This document shows, piece by piece, positions 1 through 12,299 of a stretch of DNA of 64,000 bases. The stretch spans positions 58,501,359 through 58,565,358 of the forward strand of contig OX375877.1 of NCBI GenBank assembly GCA_947359465.1, written 5' to 3'. Position numbers and translations under genes: made by a program. Below the pieces are notes generated by a model. That model was not told the origin of the DNA, searched no databases, and was given only the letters and a program-made list of their open reading frames with translations. The DNA is from Metellina segmentata (lineage: Eukaryota; Arthropoda; Arachnida; Araneae; Tetragnathidae). Numbering within the stretch: the first letter of the stretch is position 1; the number at the start of each line of letters is the position of its first letter.

Positions 1-470
1 CCCCATTGTATAATTTCAAAGTGGACGTCTATTTTTTTTTAATCACACACATGTCCTACAAAATTCTCTAAATACCTCTGTGTAAGTCACAGGAAAATAG
101 TTATCATTCAAGTGGAAACCATCGGAGTCTGAAAGAACAAGCTGAATATAACTGGTAAATTGTAAAAATGAAAATCTAGGAATTATTAATAGTAATTGCG
201 AAATGAAATGCTAAATCTGCATCTTTAACACCTGGATTAATTTTATAACCGTCAATTATTACATTTTGTTAGAATAAAAAGCTCAATCTAAAATGCTGTT
301 ATTCTGAAGGAATGTTATTTTTCATGTTAATTATAGTCTTTTGTAACTATAATTACTTTACATAATAATTATATTACAGCATATCATATTTTCATGTGAA
401 TTTTGTTGGTTTTATCAACTGTTTTTGTTACAAGTTTAATGATATTATGATTTAATTTTTTTTGTATACA
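1..470. other. AT-rich sequence, no gene seen
   Basis: No coding signal, RNA gene or recognisable repeat seen. The sequence is AT-rich on both strands with frequent stops. Confidence 0.5.
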
Positions 471-538
471 GTACACTCTCTAATCCGAAGGAATAAATTG
501 CCAGGCGGGTTTGGATATATATGTGTCAGATTATTTAC

Positions 539-608
539 AAAAACCCACTTCATAACAAAAAACCAGTGACCCCAAAAACCCACTTCATAATAAAAAACCA
601 GTGACCCC
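539..608. repeat. 35-bp tandem duplication
   Basis: Two adjacent 35-base units (539-573 and 574-608), each reading aaaaacccacttcata then a short A-rich stretch and accagtgacccc. They differ at one base. The short open frames across it are only this repeat. The flank at 474-500 (cagtacactctctaatccga) resembles a pogo-type MITE end, but no partner end was found. Confidence 0.8.
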
Positions 609-664
609 AAAAACCCAGTAAAACCCGGGCGGGTTTTTCTGGGCTGGGCCCAACTTGACAACCC

Positions 665-855
665 TGCTGAGCTGGCACCCCACTCTCCAAACTTAACTTC
701 AACACCAACCCAACGTGAGGACTTTCAGACACGACAGATTTAAGGTGCACCAGCCGCCTCTACATCATATGCTTACAAACATGCATGCACTGACCCGGAT
801 TCGAACCCGTAACCTTCCGATCTAGAGGCCAACACTACCACCAGACCAGTTGGTC
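665..855 (-). mobile_element. tRNA-derived SINE (family A), 3'-truncated
   Basis: On the minus strand the copy begins with a tRNA-like head: a box-A-like segment followed by box B, which reads ggttcgaatccgggtc in reverse complement. The conserved family body follows, including aagtttggagagtggggtgc. It stops inside the body near 665, so the 3' half and tail are missing. An intact head would give an internal RNA polymerase III promoter. Similarity to the other copies in this window is what identifies it. Confidence 0.85.
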
Positions 856-1383
856 TTAAATACCAAGGAGAATAATTCTAAAGTAAATTCTGGTCAGTGT
901 TTTCTTCTAATGACGAGATAGTTCGCCTGTCAAGATCAGCTTTGCAAATGAGCCACTGCGTCGAGATAACCACCAAGAGGGTTAAGGGATCAAGACTGCT
1001 CGGGCAAAACTTAGAAGGGGGCACACAAGATCTATGACTTGTTTAAGAGGAAATAAGAACTTTCCAACTTGTCCTTGCCTCTTCAGCTCTTTCCCATATT
1101 CTGGATTGGATTTCCTGGAGAACTCCTGCCTGAACAGTAGTTGTGCAATGAACGACTTGAAAAACATTGTCTTTTGGGCTTGGTTTCATCTTAACCAAGA
1201 GGATTAGTAACACACTACTTATTCATTACGTGTTTATCCGACTAATGGGACTCAAATTTTACCTGTATTCATATTACTGGCCAAAAACTTGGGGCTTCCA
1301 TTCAGCAGAATGTTTTGTAAACAGTTTACGTATCTTAATTTGGATACCTTTCATGATGTTCACACAATAGCCATATGTTCGCA

Positions 1384-1650
1384 CATATCGCACCCCGGCA
1401 AGAAAAGTGACACAAGTCAAAAAATAAAAATTTTCATGTTATGTCGTTGAAAAATATGTATGAGGTTCCCTCAGCGTGTTATATTACTATTCTATAGAAT
1501 ATAATAGAAGTTAACACCATAAGTACTTGACTCAAATTTAAAAGAGAAGCTTTTTCTATTTCAATATAAGTTTTATAGTATTCTTTAAGTTAATGTTTCT
1601 CAAATTCTGCAATTTTGAGTTATGTCTCTTTTGTTGCTGGGTGCGATATG
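1384..1650. mobile_element. Small inverted-repeat element (MITE-like)
   Basis: The left end reads catatcgcacccc-ggcaagaaaagtgaca. The right end, reverse-complemented, reads catatcgcacccagcaacaaaagagaca. Imperfect terminal inverted repeats of about 28 bases therefore enclose about 210 bases of AT-rich, non-coding DNA. I could not settle a target-site duplication, although TA dinucleotides lie at both ends. No transposase is present, so it would be non-autonomous. The superfamily is not determined. Confidence 0.55.
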
Positions 1651-1659
1651 ACCGTCGAG

Positions 1660-2390
1660 CGGCAAACCAACCGATCTTGCAAACCATCAATTAAGTCCGA
1701 ATATCAGAAATCGTCGGATTGCAAGTGAAACACGGTCAAAAAAACAGTTCCGAGGGAAAGGATCACCAAGCTAAACTTGCTAAGCTACTCACCAAGCTAA
1801 ACTCGTGTTTCTCAAGCAATCTAACCTTTATGCGAAGAAAACAGCGACCATGTGAGCTCCGTCAGTGTAAATATCATCCACGACCTACTGTTTTGGAAAA
1901 GACAAACTGAATCTTGTAAAAAAAAAGTATATTAAAATATACACAAGTATATTTTCAGGGACCAGAAGATTAAACAAGCGAATGAAAAAGAAGTCCGTGA
2001 AAATCGGTAGGGGAAAATTCAATCCCGATTTAAATTCACGTTTACTGAAGAATGGGAGAAAAAAAGTAACTCGATGCTTTTGGAAACTCTTCCTTTTTTC
2101 TCCGCTTCGTTATGCTTCTTTCCTCAAAATAAAACGTAAACCAGTTCCAGGTGGAATGTAATGGTTGAATAGTTGTCGAGGCGGAAAATATTTCGGTGCC
2201 TTGAATTTTCCCAGCAGTGGATCGCAAATGCAATGAACGAGATCTATTAATGACCACTGATCACTTCATTTCTAGATGACTAAGGAATTACTTACACATC
2301 AACAGAGTCTGAATCAGGACGATACATCAATAATGACATGTTCTTTTCGTGTAACGAGCAACTCATTCGATCACTCGCTAGGCCTAGGTT
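1660..2390. other. No supported gene
   Basis: Mixed-composition sequence with only short open frames. None shows a recognisable protein family, and no repeat structure was seen. Confidence 0.4.
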
Positions 2391-2640
2391 GGATTTTAGG
2401 TTTGGCGGAAGAGCCATATTTGGCCAAGCAGCGCCAAACAAAGTTTAGTAAATGGACAGATACAAAGTACGGTGATTGGTTTAGGGTTTTATGGCGCAAG
2501 GGTTATATTTGACCACGCAGTCCAAACACAAGACAGTCAGTCAAATAATTATGAAAAGAAAGAACGAAGTAGAAAAAAAATCACGCTTGGGTATCCTTGG
2601 ACATCCATTCAATACACACAGTAAAAGCTTTAAGCAGGGA
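2391..2640 (-). mobile_element. SINE family B fragment(s)
   Basis: Two partial copies of a second dispersed repeat lie head to tail at 2391-2441 and 2478-2640. Both contain ttttatggcgcaagg-like sequence, a GGCCATATTTGGCC-type palindrome and the motif gcgccaaacacaagac. Other copies are at 3717, 19553, 37110, 53115 and 56485. The 19553 copy has a tRNA-like head on the minus strand, which sets the orientation. Confidence 0.55.
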
Positions 2641-2734
2641 ACCTATCTCTGACAAGCACACTTCGACTGGACTTACTCTGCATTAACCAATCACAACGGC
2701 CAGTTCGGCGATCAGTATATTTCAGCTCGGTATG

Positions 2735-2863
2735 TGTAATGGGAGATTTTGAATTTCCCATTACAGATGTGAAAAAGTCAACATAAACAATCCAGTGAAA
2801 TCAAAGACGCGAATAAATTAAGAAATACAAGCAAGAGGGAAATTCTAAAGTGAAAACAGCTTA
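2735..2863. repeat. Direct repeat, copy 1 of 2
   Basis: This unit of about 129 bases starts tgtaatgggagattttgaat and recurs at 3039-3173 with few differences. The two copies flank a SINE family A fragment. Confidence 0.9.
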
Positions 2864-2879
2864 ATATGTAATGGGTAAT

Positions 2880-3033
2880 AGTAATTGGTAATTTTTAGTT
2901 AACGTCGTACTAGAGCAACACAACGGGCTATTGACGACGGTCCGGGATCAGTCCCTTAAGGGAAAGATCCGAGGACAACACCTCGTAATTTTGAACCACT
3001 GTCAGATGACGAAGCAACACCTGAGCTGGCACC
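2880..3033 (-). mobile_element. SINE family A, 3' half
   Basis: Minus-strand copy holding the conserved 3' body. In plus-strand reading it runs gttaacgtcgtactagagca, then gacgacggtccgggatcagt, then the cacctcgtaattttgaacca block. It is 5'-truncated and lacks the tRNA head. The left edge carries the GGTAAT-type simple tail typical of this family. Confidence 0.9.
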
Positions 3034-3038
3034 TAATC

Positions 3039-3173
3039 TGTAATGGGAGATTTTGAATTTCCTATTACACATGTGAAAAAGGCAACATAAACAATCCAGT
3101 GAAATCAAAGACGCGAATAAATTAAGAAATACAAGCAAGAGGGAAATTCAAATTCTAAAGTGAAAACAGCTTA
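3039..3173. repeat. Direct repeat, copy 2 of 2
   Basis: Second copy of the 2735-2863 unit, with an extra 6 bases (aaattc) near its right end. It starts immediately after the SINE fragment. Confidence 0.9.
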
Positions 3174-3607
3174 GATTCTTGACTTAATGTTGTTGTTGTT
3201 ACTAATCCCCGACATGGTCTCTTAAAAAAATTAGACCAAGTCCACAAATCCATAAACCCTAAAAAAATCCAAGAAAAGTAGAGGTTCCGAAAAAACCTTG
3301 TCCATTCTTGACTTAATAAAACGAGTAAGGATAACAGAAGAGGTAAAATGCGGTGTTTGAATCGAATAAATTGGTCAAATCAAAATTTTCACATTTGTTT
3401 CAATAACAAATATTGCGAACTATCCGTTGAAGATGAACAGCCAAGACCGAATGAACGCTAGGGATATTACGACGGCCGAAACTCTAGCCGAGCCAAGCCA
3501 AACCACCGTTCGTAAAGGGTAGCCTTCCTCAGTAATCAAATCAATCGATTCGTGCAGTCAAACCGGTCGTGGATTACCTGCTTCACTAACATAAGAGATG
3601 TGTCAGT

Positions 3608-3645
3608 GGGTTTGCCCACTGTGGATGAGAACAGTGGGCAAACCC
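3608..3645. other. Perfect 15-bp hairpin
   Basis: gggtttgcccactgt (3608-3622) pairs with acagtgggcaaaccc (3631-3645) across an 8-base loop. No T-run follows on either side, and nothing around it suggests a known RNA gene. Confidence 0.7.
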
Positions 3646-3716
3646 CCTGAGCCACGGCAGCTACTCAAACCCACTAGATTTGGGATGTGAATGATTTTGC
3701 ATCTTTTTGACAAGGC

Positions 3717-3935
3717 TATTTCAAAGGTTATGTTGATAGGTTTTTCTGGTGTTTGATGGCGTAAGGGCCATACTTGGCCAAGCTGCGCCAAACACAAGAC
3801 ACCGTCAAGTAGAAATGTCACAGAAGTGGAAAAAGAGGGATTGGGGAACATTAGTTGAATGAAAACTGAGAAAGATCGCTTGGGTATTCTAGGAAGGACT
3901 ACCCCTTTGACTAAGAGCCCCTAAAGACAGTAAAT
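3717..3935 (-). mobile_element. SINE family B copy
   Basis: Shares gatggcgtaagggccatact, ttggccaagctgcgccaaac and the downstream agaaagatcgcttgggtatt stretch with the copy near 2478. Head not visible, so it is partial. Confidence 0.6.
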
Positions 3936-5380
3936 AGAAAAGATCACTAGAGTACCTTGGGTCCGTGAAGCCCGCAATCTTAAAGATGTCACATTGAGAG
4001 CTCGTGTGGTTATAGTCGTGTTTTATGGCAATCTCGGGTCACTTTGCTTTCGGGATTTTTCCTGCATTTTGCGTGATTTACACAAATTACTCTTCTGGGC
4101 TTTTCGGTCATTTTAAGGCTTTTTTTTAAAGAAAGTTAAAAAACTCTTGGGATTCCAATAAAGTTAAAAAGAGATTTTCAATGTTTGAAACCTTTTTTTA
4201 AGACAATAGAAAATTCTTTTAAATTTGCCCATGCTTAATGTGTATACCAATTCTAAATGGACCAAATCAAAACGTTTAGTTTCTATGGCAAACTAAGAAT
4301 ACCCATTTCAATGTTTCTGATAGTCTCGGATTTGGCTCAGCTTCGATTTGAAGCTCTACAGTCATGTTTTCGCTGCTCTAGAAACTCAGCACAGAAAATG
4401 TTAGACATTTGTATTTTTCTTGTTCTCGTTTAAGGTATCCGAACACGTTAGAAACCATTTTTTTAAATGTGGTATAGACATTTTAATGTTTAGTGTTATT
4501 AAACAATAGCATAGGGCTATAAATATTTAAATATATATTAATAAATTTGTAAAAATGATAATTATGTATGAAATTTTAAAGATATTTGTCAAAAACTTGA
4601 AATGTGCTACATGAAAATCTATTCAACCCATTTGAAAAATGAAACCAAAATAAATACCAAATAAACTACATACATTTGTCTAGGGAATGAACTAGAATCA
4701 AAAGGAAAATTAAATAAACAAAACTTTTACAAGCGATTGAAAAAGGATAGAAGATTTTTGATAGTTTAACAGTCCTATTTCTTAAATAAATGGACATAAT
4801 TTGGAAACTTTTCAACTCGGCATAATTATTCTAGTTCTCTCTCTCTCTCATTCACTAGACAACATTATAACGAACAAGTTTTCAAAATTTTACGAGAATC
4901 TATCAATAACTTTCTTGTGTTATAACTGAAGTGAGGAAATAATGCAAAAATATTAATTTAGAGTACAAAGTAGTTTCAAGTATATCGTTTGATCTCTCTC
5001 TCTCTCTTACTTTTATAGTTTCTGTAACAATTTTGTTCTTCACTTCTCTTTAAAAACGTTTACAATATTTCGAAAAGAGAAACCCTTTAAACATTTAAAA
5101 AATCTTTCTAAAATTATATTTGCAAAAAAAAAAATTCAAATTTCAATTTTGACAGGTTTTTGTTCTTTTAACGGCTATTTCCGTTGTTTTACAAACCTAT
5201 TTCCGGTTTTCCTACCTTGATTAAAAACTTAACATCTCAACTAATTAACTTAAGAGGAAAAAATCAAATATACTTTGGAAAGTCACATAAATATTCTATC
5301 AAATAAGATCAAAAACTTTTTACGGAATTTTTGGTCAAAAATGACATTTTCAACGTATTTGGATACCTTAAGGGGAAAAT
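3936..5380. other. AT-rich stretch with TC microsatellites
   Basis: No gene seen. Short (TC)n runs lie at about 4837-4850 and 4993-5008. The remainder is AT-rich with no readable frame. Confidence 0.4.
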
Positions 5381-5434
5381 TATCTTTTAATAAAATATTG
5401 ACGACCAGCTACAGGCTCAAGCCCAACAAGGCTG

Positions 5435-5670
5435 GTCCTTTGTTTATGAATTCCCCAATTCCCACTGACTATCCAATTGTATCTTAAATTCGTACACTCC
5501 CTTTGAATTAACTATATTTTCTGGCAACGCGTTCCATTTGTCTATTAACACTATTAAAGTAGTAGTTTTTCCTTAAATCCCAATTAAAATGTGTCTTATT
5601 CAATTTATACCCATGGCCCCTTGTTCTGTTATCCCTATTGAAGGGACGATTTCTCTGGGAAATCCGGACA
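5435..5670 (-). pseudogene. Non-LTR retrotransposon reverse transcriptase, C-terminal fragment
   Basis: On the minus strand the translation contains NRTRGHGYKLNKTHFNWDLR followed, one frame over, by DKWNALPENIVNSKGVYEFK and then a stop after ELGNS. The order RTRGH...KL...R.D.RK..F..NS...WN.LP..VV.....FK is the usual C-terminus of reverse transcriptases from CR1/Jockey-like non-LTR elements that move by target-primed reverse transcription. A one-base frame change lies between NSV and DKW near 5540. Only the last 80 or so residues remain; the fingers and palm domains are absent. The upstream part (5670-5760) belongs to a different repeat that recurs near 7945. Confidence 0.75.
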
Positions 5671-5745
5671 ATGTATAAGTCCCGGCAGAATCCCGGCAAC
5701 GCATGCAAAATCCGGGCGTCCGGTAACCCAGTGAGGATCAAATGA
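5655..5745. repeat. Dispersed repeat, copy 1
   Basis: The pattern aaatccggacaatgtataag, cccggcagaatcccgg, then a gtccggtaaccca-like segment recurs in diverged form at 7945-8035. Family unknown. Confidence 0.5.
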
Positions 5746-6179
5746 TTTCTTTCAAACAACAACCTGAAGCATGGAACTCTATTAGTTAGGGTGTGGCTTC
5801 TCTATCGTAAATAGTAATCATACACACCACCATAAAATGAATAAAAATTTGGCAGAGAATTAATCTTCGTCACAACAAAGCAACAACGGACTATTTGCAT
5901 TTTGGGGGACAATAATTTTTGTTTACATAGGAAAATGCTAGAATTTAATCTTTCACATGCACTTCTTTTTAAAATATTGCAAACAAAACAAATGGAACTG
6001 TCCGTTCCATTTGTAAGGCATAAATGCCCAAAAATAGTGGACCAGGCCCAATCATTACGGAACGCGAAATCCTTTCTTCCCATTTCCCTAGATATATCAA
6101 ATCTTAAGCAAACCCAATCGAACCTGAAGCGAAGTAGAATCAACATAAGAGTCGAAAAACGCACCACCAGACGAAATCC

Positions 6180-6600
6180 TCCGTTCCCTCTCTTCAATAT
6201 CGCAATTAAAAGCGGCCGTCGCTCGCACAGCCCCGATTTGCTCTATTTCGGGCAATCGCTCGCGATATCCAAGCTACGTCATCATCTCCTCCCCCCTCCC
6301 CGGCTGAGCCGAAGTGAATGCTCATGCGCGCACACATACTGTCATCCACCACCCGAGCACTGCTTCCGTAACAAGGCCACGCGAGCAACACACACATCCA
6401 AGCGAAACAGGTTTTTTTCTCGTAGGGAGAAACTTCGTCTGTAGAGAAGCGAAAACTCCGCGCTGACTTGTTGATTTCCACACGGAGTGTTGGTGACTCT
6501 AAACTAAGTGCATTTTCAGGCGCATGGATTTCGGTTGGAAGGGTCCAAAAATTGACCGATGAGATTCGTACGTTTCGGGCTCCGCTTCCATACGTGGCAC
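6180..6600. promoter_or_regulatory. CpG-richer, repeat-poor island; possible promoter or first exon
   Basis: Against an AT-rich background this stretch is visibly richer in GC and CpG (for example gcggccgtcgctcgcac and cgctcgcgatatcc). It contains a TACGTCA half site near 6275 and carries none of the repeats that fill the rest of the window. Open frames of 180 codons (plus, 5902-6444) and 200 codons (minus, 6206-6808) span it, but neither translation resembles a protein family I know, and open frames are expected by chance where stops are depleted. No TATA box, splice site or strand can be assigned with confidence. The reading as a promoter or non-coding first exon is inference from composition only. 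Confidence 0.3.
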
Positions 6601-7147
6601 AGAAAACAACGAGTTTTGTTGTCCATTTTGCAGCTTTATTTGAATATGCTTGATTTGAGCGGAAGAGCTGTATAATACTGTTAAAACTACACGGTAAAGT
6701 TCGCCATTCTAATGAAATTCTGCAGTCTGATGACGGAACGTAAGGAAAAACATCGAATGTAGAAGTCGGGACATCAAAGAAAATATGAGCGAATAGGTTT
6801 AGCATCAAAAATAAATAAATAAATGCTAAATCGCTTTGGAATAGGATGAAATTGAAATTGACGTTCCAAATTTAACTATGGTAAAATGACCTAAGTATAC
6901 TTTTCACCGTGCATTTTAAAGGAAATAAGACTAAAAGTTAGCAAAATGCTGGGAAATATTCTTAGTTCATTTGGATGGTTTTCTCTCTCTCTCTCAATAT
7001 GAATATCATCTTACATCGTTATAGATGAATTAAAATAAGATGAAATCCGAGTACAAAACCCTTTGCCATGGACAGATATAAGCAATTAAGAAAGTTTCGA
7101 GCAGAATCTATGAGTTTAAAATATTTCGTTTTGAAATCGTGCTGTTA

Positions 7148-7745
7148 AGAGTTACCGGGCCTAAAAATGCAAGTTCCAGATTAACTCACTGACGATATTT
7201 AATTTATATTTCAGAAAATGTGCTTAAAGATTTTCAATCTTTTGGTTCTCCCCTGAAAATTTTCCTTTTTTGGCTTGTACAGATGATGGTTGAGAGTACA
7301 GATTAGATACTGTAAAAGGATCCGATTCTTTCGTGATATTCTGTTAAAAAGCAGTTATTAAATAAACTAGTAGCATCGTGTCATCTACTTAACATCATGT
7401 TGAACAGAACAGAATTTTATTCAAATGTTCATGAACGTATTCTGTTATTCATCTTTACTGTAACGTCAGTAACTACATTAAATTTAATTCTGTGAATTTA
7501 AAAATATCAGTAAATTAATAACATTCCCATCAAAGTTTAGGTTTTTATTAGTTTGTTGAACAATTCAAGTGAATATTTTGTTTTCCGTTATTCTTTGCTA
7601 ATATATTTACATTTCAAGATCAGTATATTTGTCCAAATGTAACATAAGTTACCGTGGAATTTGCCCATTAGTGTTACCAGACCTAAAAATGGAAGTTTCT
7701 GACAGACTCAATTGTAATTACAGACATTTCAGGGAAAGTATGAAC
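7148..7745. repeat. Diverged direct repeat pair
   Basis: gttaccgggcctaaaaatgc (from 7151) and gttaccagacctaaaaatgg (from 7673) begin two diverged copies of about 70 bases. Unidentified family. Confidence 0.5.
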
Positions 7746-8330
7746 AAATAAAATTCACTTGATGGGGCATTAATAAAAGAAAACTACTTTGAAAAAATGA
7801 TCAAATAAAAATTATTACAAACAAGAAATAGCAGCATTAAGCGCACAAATAAAAAATATCTCTAGAAAATCTCACGCGATGCATACAATTTCGCGAAATG
7901 CCAGATTTAACGACTAACATATTTTGATTGAATTTATGATTTTTCTGAAAAATCCGGACGATTTATAATTCCAGGCGGAATCCGGGGAATACACAGGAAT
8001 TCGTGACTTGTAAGAGCATGGAAGTCTGGTAACCCATAGGCCAGGATTTCATTTTGGAGGGGAACTCGAGTCAGAAATATAATTTTTGTTCGAAATAAAA
8101 TCTGCTGTCTGTCCGGAATTTGCGCGTTGCCCGGATACTACTAATAATAAAACTGATGGGGTATTAATAAAAAAAACTTTTACATTGTGAAGCGGTCGAA
8201 TAAACTTTGTTAGAAAAAAGAAATAACGTATAAAAGATAAAAATACCTCTTAAATAAAATAAAATCTGACTTGACACATACAATTTTGCGAACTGCCACA
8301 TTTGACAGCTAACAAAATATTTTGCCACAC
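7741..8330. repeat. Diverged 190-bp direct duplication around a repeat
   Basis: 7741-7930 and 8145-8330 share blocks such as gatggggcattaataaaa / gatggggtattaataaaa and catacaatttcgcgaa / catacaattttgcgaa. Between them, 7945-8035 holds the second copy of the dispersed repeat found at 5655. Confidence 0.55.
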
Positions 8331-11300
8331 TAAACGATTCAAACAATAGAATGCAATCACCTAATTTTCTCCAGTTTCTTAATACAAAAGTTTGAACATG
8401 CAGATTATTTGATAGTAAGAATTCGAGTTCAGAAAATTTCAAGACGTAAATTATCACATTAAAAACACTCGGGACTAGATGTATTTGAAACTAAAATCGA
8501 ATTTCCAGTGTTTGTTGCTCCTGTGTTTCTTTCGCTGGAGTGCATAAAGGAATTAGAATATTCGTAGGGAAATTAAGAATACTTAACAGAATCCATCGGA
8601 ACATCAGAAAACAAATTCTTGATTTGGGGTTCTTTTCAAACACATTTAGTGCTATGTAAAAAAAAAAGATTCCAGAGAGCAAAATCGTATATATTCGGGA
8701 TTACGATGCAACGATTCTTCTAGATGTAAAATTGTTGCTAATAATCTTTTGGAGAACAATTCTCAAGAATATTCTCCAGCGGGAGAATAGTCATGAATTT
8801 TCTTTTCTAAATGCATACATTTTTTTTTAAATATTTGGCACATATTTTTTAAGTCTAAGAATAAATACATTAGATGAAAAAAAAATCATAATTTAAAAAT
8901 GTAGTAGTATTTGGTTAGTTCAATTAACTATCTATTTAAGCATTTCTCTGTGTGAAAAGAATCCAGAAAATGGAGAACAGTAATGGTGGGAAACAAGGCA
9001 TTGGGTCCAGTATAGCCAACTCAGAAGCTGATTTTTGTAAATAAATAATGCAGAAACAAATTATAACTTGATTTTCTTGGCAGAATTTTAAAATTTTATT
9101 TAATGTTAATTAGCTATAAAAACAACATTTTTTCAGTAAGAAAATGCTAGATTTTTATTTTTGCAATAGCTTTATAAACTGTTACAAATCTAATACTAAA
9201 TATACTTTTCCTAAAGATGAAAAATCTCCCCAAATTTTTTAATATTCCTTAATAATTAAAATTGGTACTATTAGTTTTATGTATAATACAAGTAACTTTG
9301 TTCATAAGGAAGAATTGTTATGTATAACTGAAATAACAAACAATTATGTTAGGCATGATAAATTAGTGTTATGATGTTGCTTAGCATGTTAACTTTTCCA
9401 TTATGTCCATGTGATATAAATTACAGATTTTCATTTTATCATGATAAAATAGAAAAATTTTGCAAGTTTTTTTTTCAATAGAAAATAAGTTATAACTAAT
9501 TTCTATAACACAGTGTGCTTTTATGCCTATACAAAATAATATGTGAATGATACATCAAATATAGACTTCATGTTCATTTCTGTAGTCAATAAAGGAACAT
9601 TACAATTTTCTGATAAATTAGGTTTTAAATATAAAATTCTCGAATATTCTCCAAATTTCAATCTTTGGAGAATATTCTCGTTCTCACATAATATTTTCAG
9701 CTCGCATCACTACTATATTAGTTCTAGTTTTGTTGATTGTAAAAACAGTATTAGACATCAGCCGTTTTTATATGTAGTTATGAATAATGAATATTTCGTC
9801 CAAATAAGCTCCGAAACTGTCAGATTTGTGCCACTTTGGGAACAAGGTTCCGGAATATCGTTCTAGTAGAAAATTAGAAAATAAATTAACATACACACAA
9901 TTTTGATTAGGTGTATTTGTTTTAATCGAAAATGGACTTCGTAATAAAAAAAAGGTCTTGGAAGAATAAATTTTCGTTGTATATTGATTTAAAAAATATT
10001 GACATGTCTTTCTTTTAATCTTCCATCTACAACGAACGATTAGTGTCGACGGTTTTTTTACAACGGCGAGATTTGGTTGCAACAAAATGGCGCATAATTA
10101 AGGTTCTGACGCTAAACGTTCTACGTTAAAGCTACCAGGAATTTAAATAAAATCATCGATTCACACAAAAAATAGAATCTTACTGCTAAGAGTGTACTCA
10201 GATAATCAGTTACATGAAATTCGATATCAATGAAAAAGTTTTCCCAGTACTACATGAACAGTGCAGTCCAAACGATTACTATACTCAAACGATTTAAAAT
10301 CCATTTTGAAAATGCATGTTTCAAGCGTTCTAATGGTAGTTGCAAAACACACTTGAGATACTAAAATCTACTTTTCAAAGAAAGTGAATAAAGATATTTC
10401 ACCTAGTTTTCAATAAAATCTATTTCAAAGCAACAATGGAATTTCCTTTAAAAATTAAATTACTCCTCTCTCTTTCTTCTAGTATCGACTGATACAAACA
10501 ATAAGTACAGAGTTTTTCAACATACAAATATGGTTTAGAAACCTAGCTCAAGCTCATAACTAGCTCTGATTAAGATCTTGGTTGGGAGAATTGCATCAGA
10601 AGTCAATACCCATGCTAAAAATATAAACAGCAAACATTTTTTAAGATTCCAACCCCAAGATTCAAGATTAAACACTCAATAAGAATTCATATAGAATTCT
10701 TCAGAATATAAAATCAGCAAATTAATCACAATTTTAGCTATAGGTACATTCACCACAAAATATTAGTCAAATATTAAATTACAAATTGCATGCAAGTAAA
10801 GTTTATGCTTAGTTCAAAAAAAATTTTGTTAGTGTATTTTATATATATGGTATCTTAAATTTTAAAAATACAAACAAGTGTTTTTAAAATTATACAAAAT
10901 CGAAAATGTTATTGTTTATTCGCCCACACTTAATTTAAGAATAATCTTAATCAAATTACTTAATTTAAACTTCTCGACCAATTAAAAAATTTTAAATAAC
11001 AAGTCTTATTAGTTTTTATGCAAAAAGCACAGTTATAATTTTTTTCAACAATACATTTGCAATCTATTTGTAAAAGTATATCATTCATTTAAATTTAATA
11101 TTCCTTCAAGAGAAGAACATTTTAATTTATAAACATACACCCTTTTAAATCAATTTCTATGCCTTAAGACCAAATACATGAATAAACTGTTGAGTTGTAT
11201 TCATTGAAATCATGCAGTGAGCTAATTTCAAAGGATTCTATTTTTACTCTTTACAACAAAGTTTATTGAAGTTAATTTAGTTACAAAATTTACAGATGGA

Positions 11301-11870
11301 AATTTACAGCATAGAAAAAATATCAAGCATAACACATAAAAAACATTCAAAATATCTTCCTTAGAATCAACTGCCAACACTTAAGAAATGCTGCCACTAA
11401 TATTATCAGACAACAATCCTATTGATTAATTGATAAAATCTGAATCAATCTTAAAAGAGTAAAATTGTTCATGAATATGCTTGTCAGTTTCTCAAAACTC
11501 ATCTGATCAATTTAAAATCAATTTACACTGGACAAAAGTCCCTTTCCTAAGGGTAAAATACTGAAACTCATCTTCTCAGAAATCTGGAGGATTGTCCAAT
11601 TTCTTAAAAACAAGAAAAACAGCCATTCCATTGCAAATCTTTAAATTTATTTAGCAGACAAAAATATTTCTAATTATATTTATTTATTAGCACATTTTAT
11701 GATAAAGTATTTATGTAATTTAAAGTCAACTTACAAAACTTATTTTAATCCAGGTAGGAAATAGCTTCTGCAAAATTTGAAATACAGTAGCATCAAAGCT
11801 TTTATATAGGAATTATGTTAGTCCATCTTTTAAATCTTGAAAAACAATTTCATGAGTATAGGCCAGTTTC
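8331..11870. other. AT-rich sequence, no gene seen
   Basis: Long AT-rich stretch. The longest frames (97, 107 and 105 codons) are low-complexity, overlap on opposite strands and match no family I recognise. Palindromic ggagaatattctcc-type motifs occur near 8751-8787 and 9641-9680. Confidence 0.45.
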
Positions 11871-12299
11871 CCTACATGGATGATATTGCCCAGTGTGTCC
11901 TGAAAGAATATTGAAGGGCAGTGCAGTGGAATAAGGAAGGGACACTGAGGTGCAAAAAACAATAAGGTGCTCATGGATAGTGGCAATCAAGTTTGTGATT
12001 GTACCTCCACTATCCTATTTAGTTAAACATGGATTGAGTGTGGCAACAAGTTAAACTATCACTGGTTCTGGTTAAGGGACAACTTGTTTTTCCTCTACTT
12101 GGATTTTCATTTTCCTTGGATAAAAAGGGCAGTTTTGTCTCAACGAGGTACCTCATTCTTAGCAAAATTAACCAGATCTTGGACATAGTATCTTGTCAAA
12201 GCACCAAGAGTTATGTTAGACAGACATTTGCAGTCAATAGTATTTCGCATCTATGTTTAGAAATGAAGTGATCCTTCTTTGCGACCTCATGTATATATT

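Noticed and set aside
5902..6808. 180-codon plus and 200-codon minus frames in the GC-richer island
   Set aside because: Overlapping on opposite strands with no recognisable domain; open frames are expected where stop codons are depleted. Kept only as a regulatory candidate.
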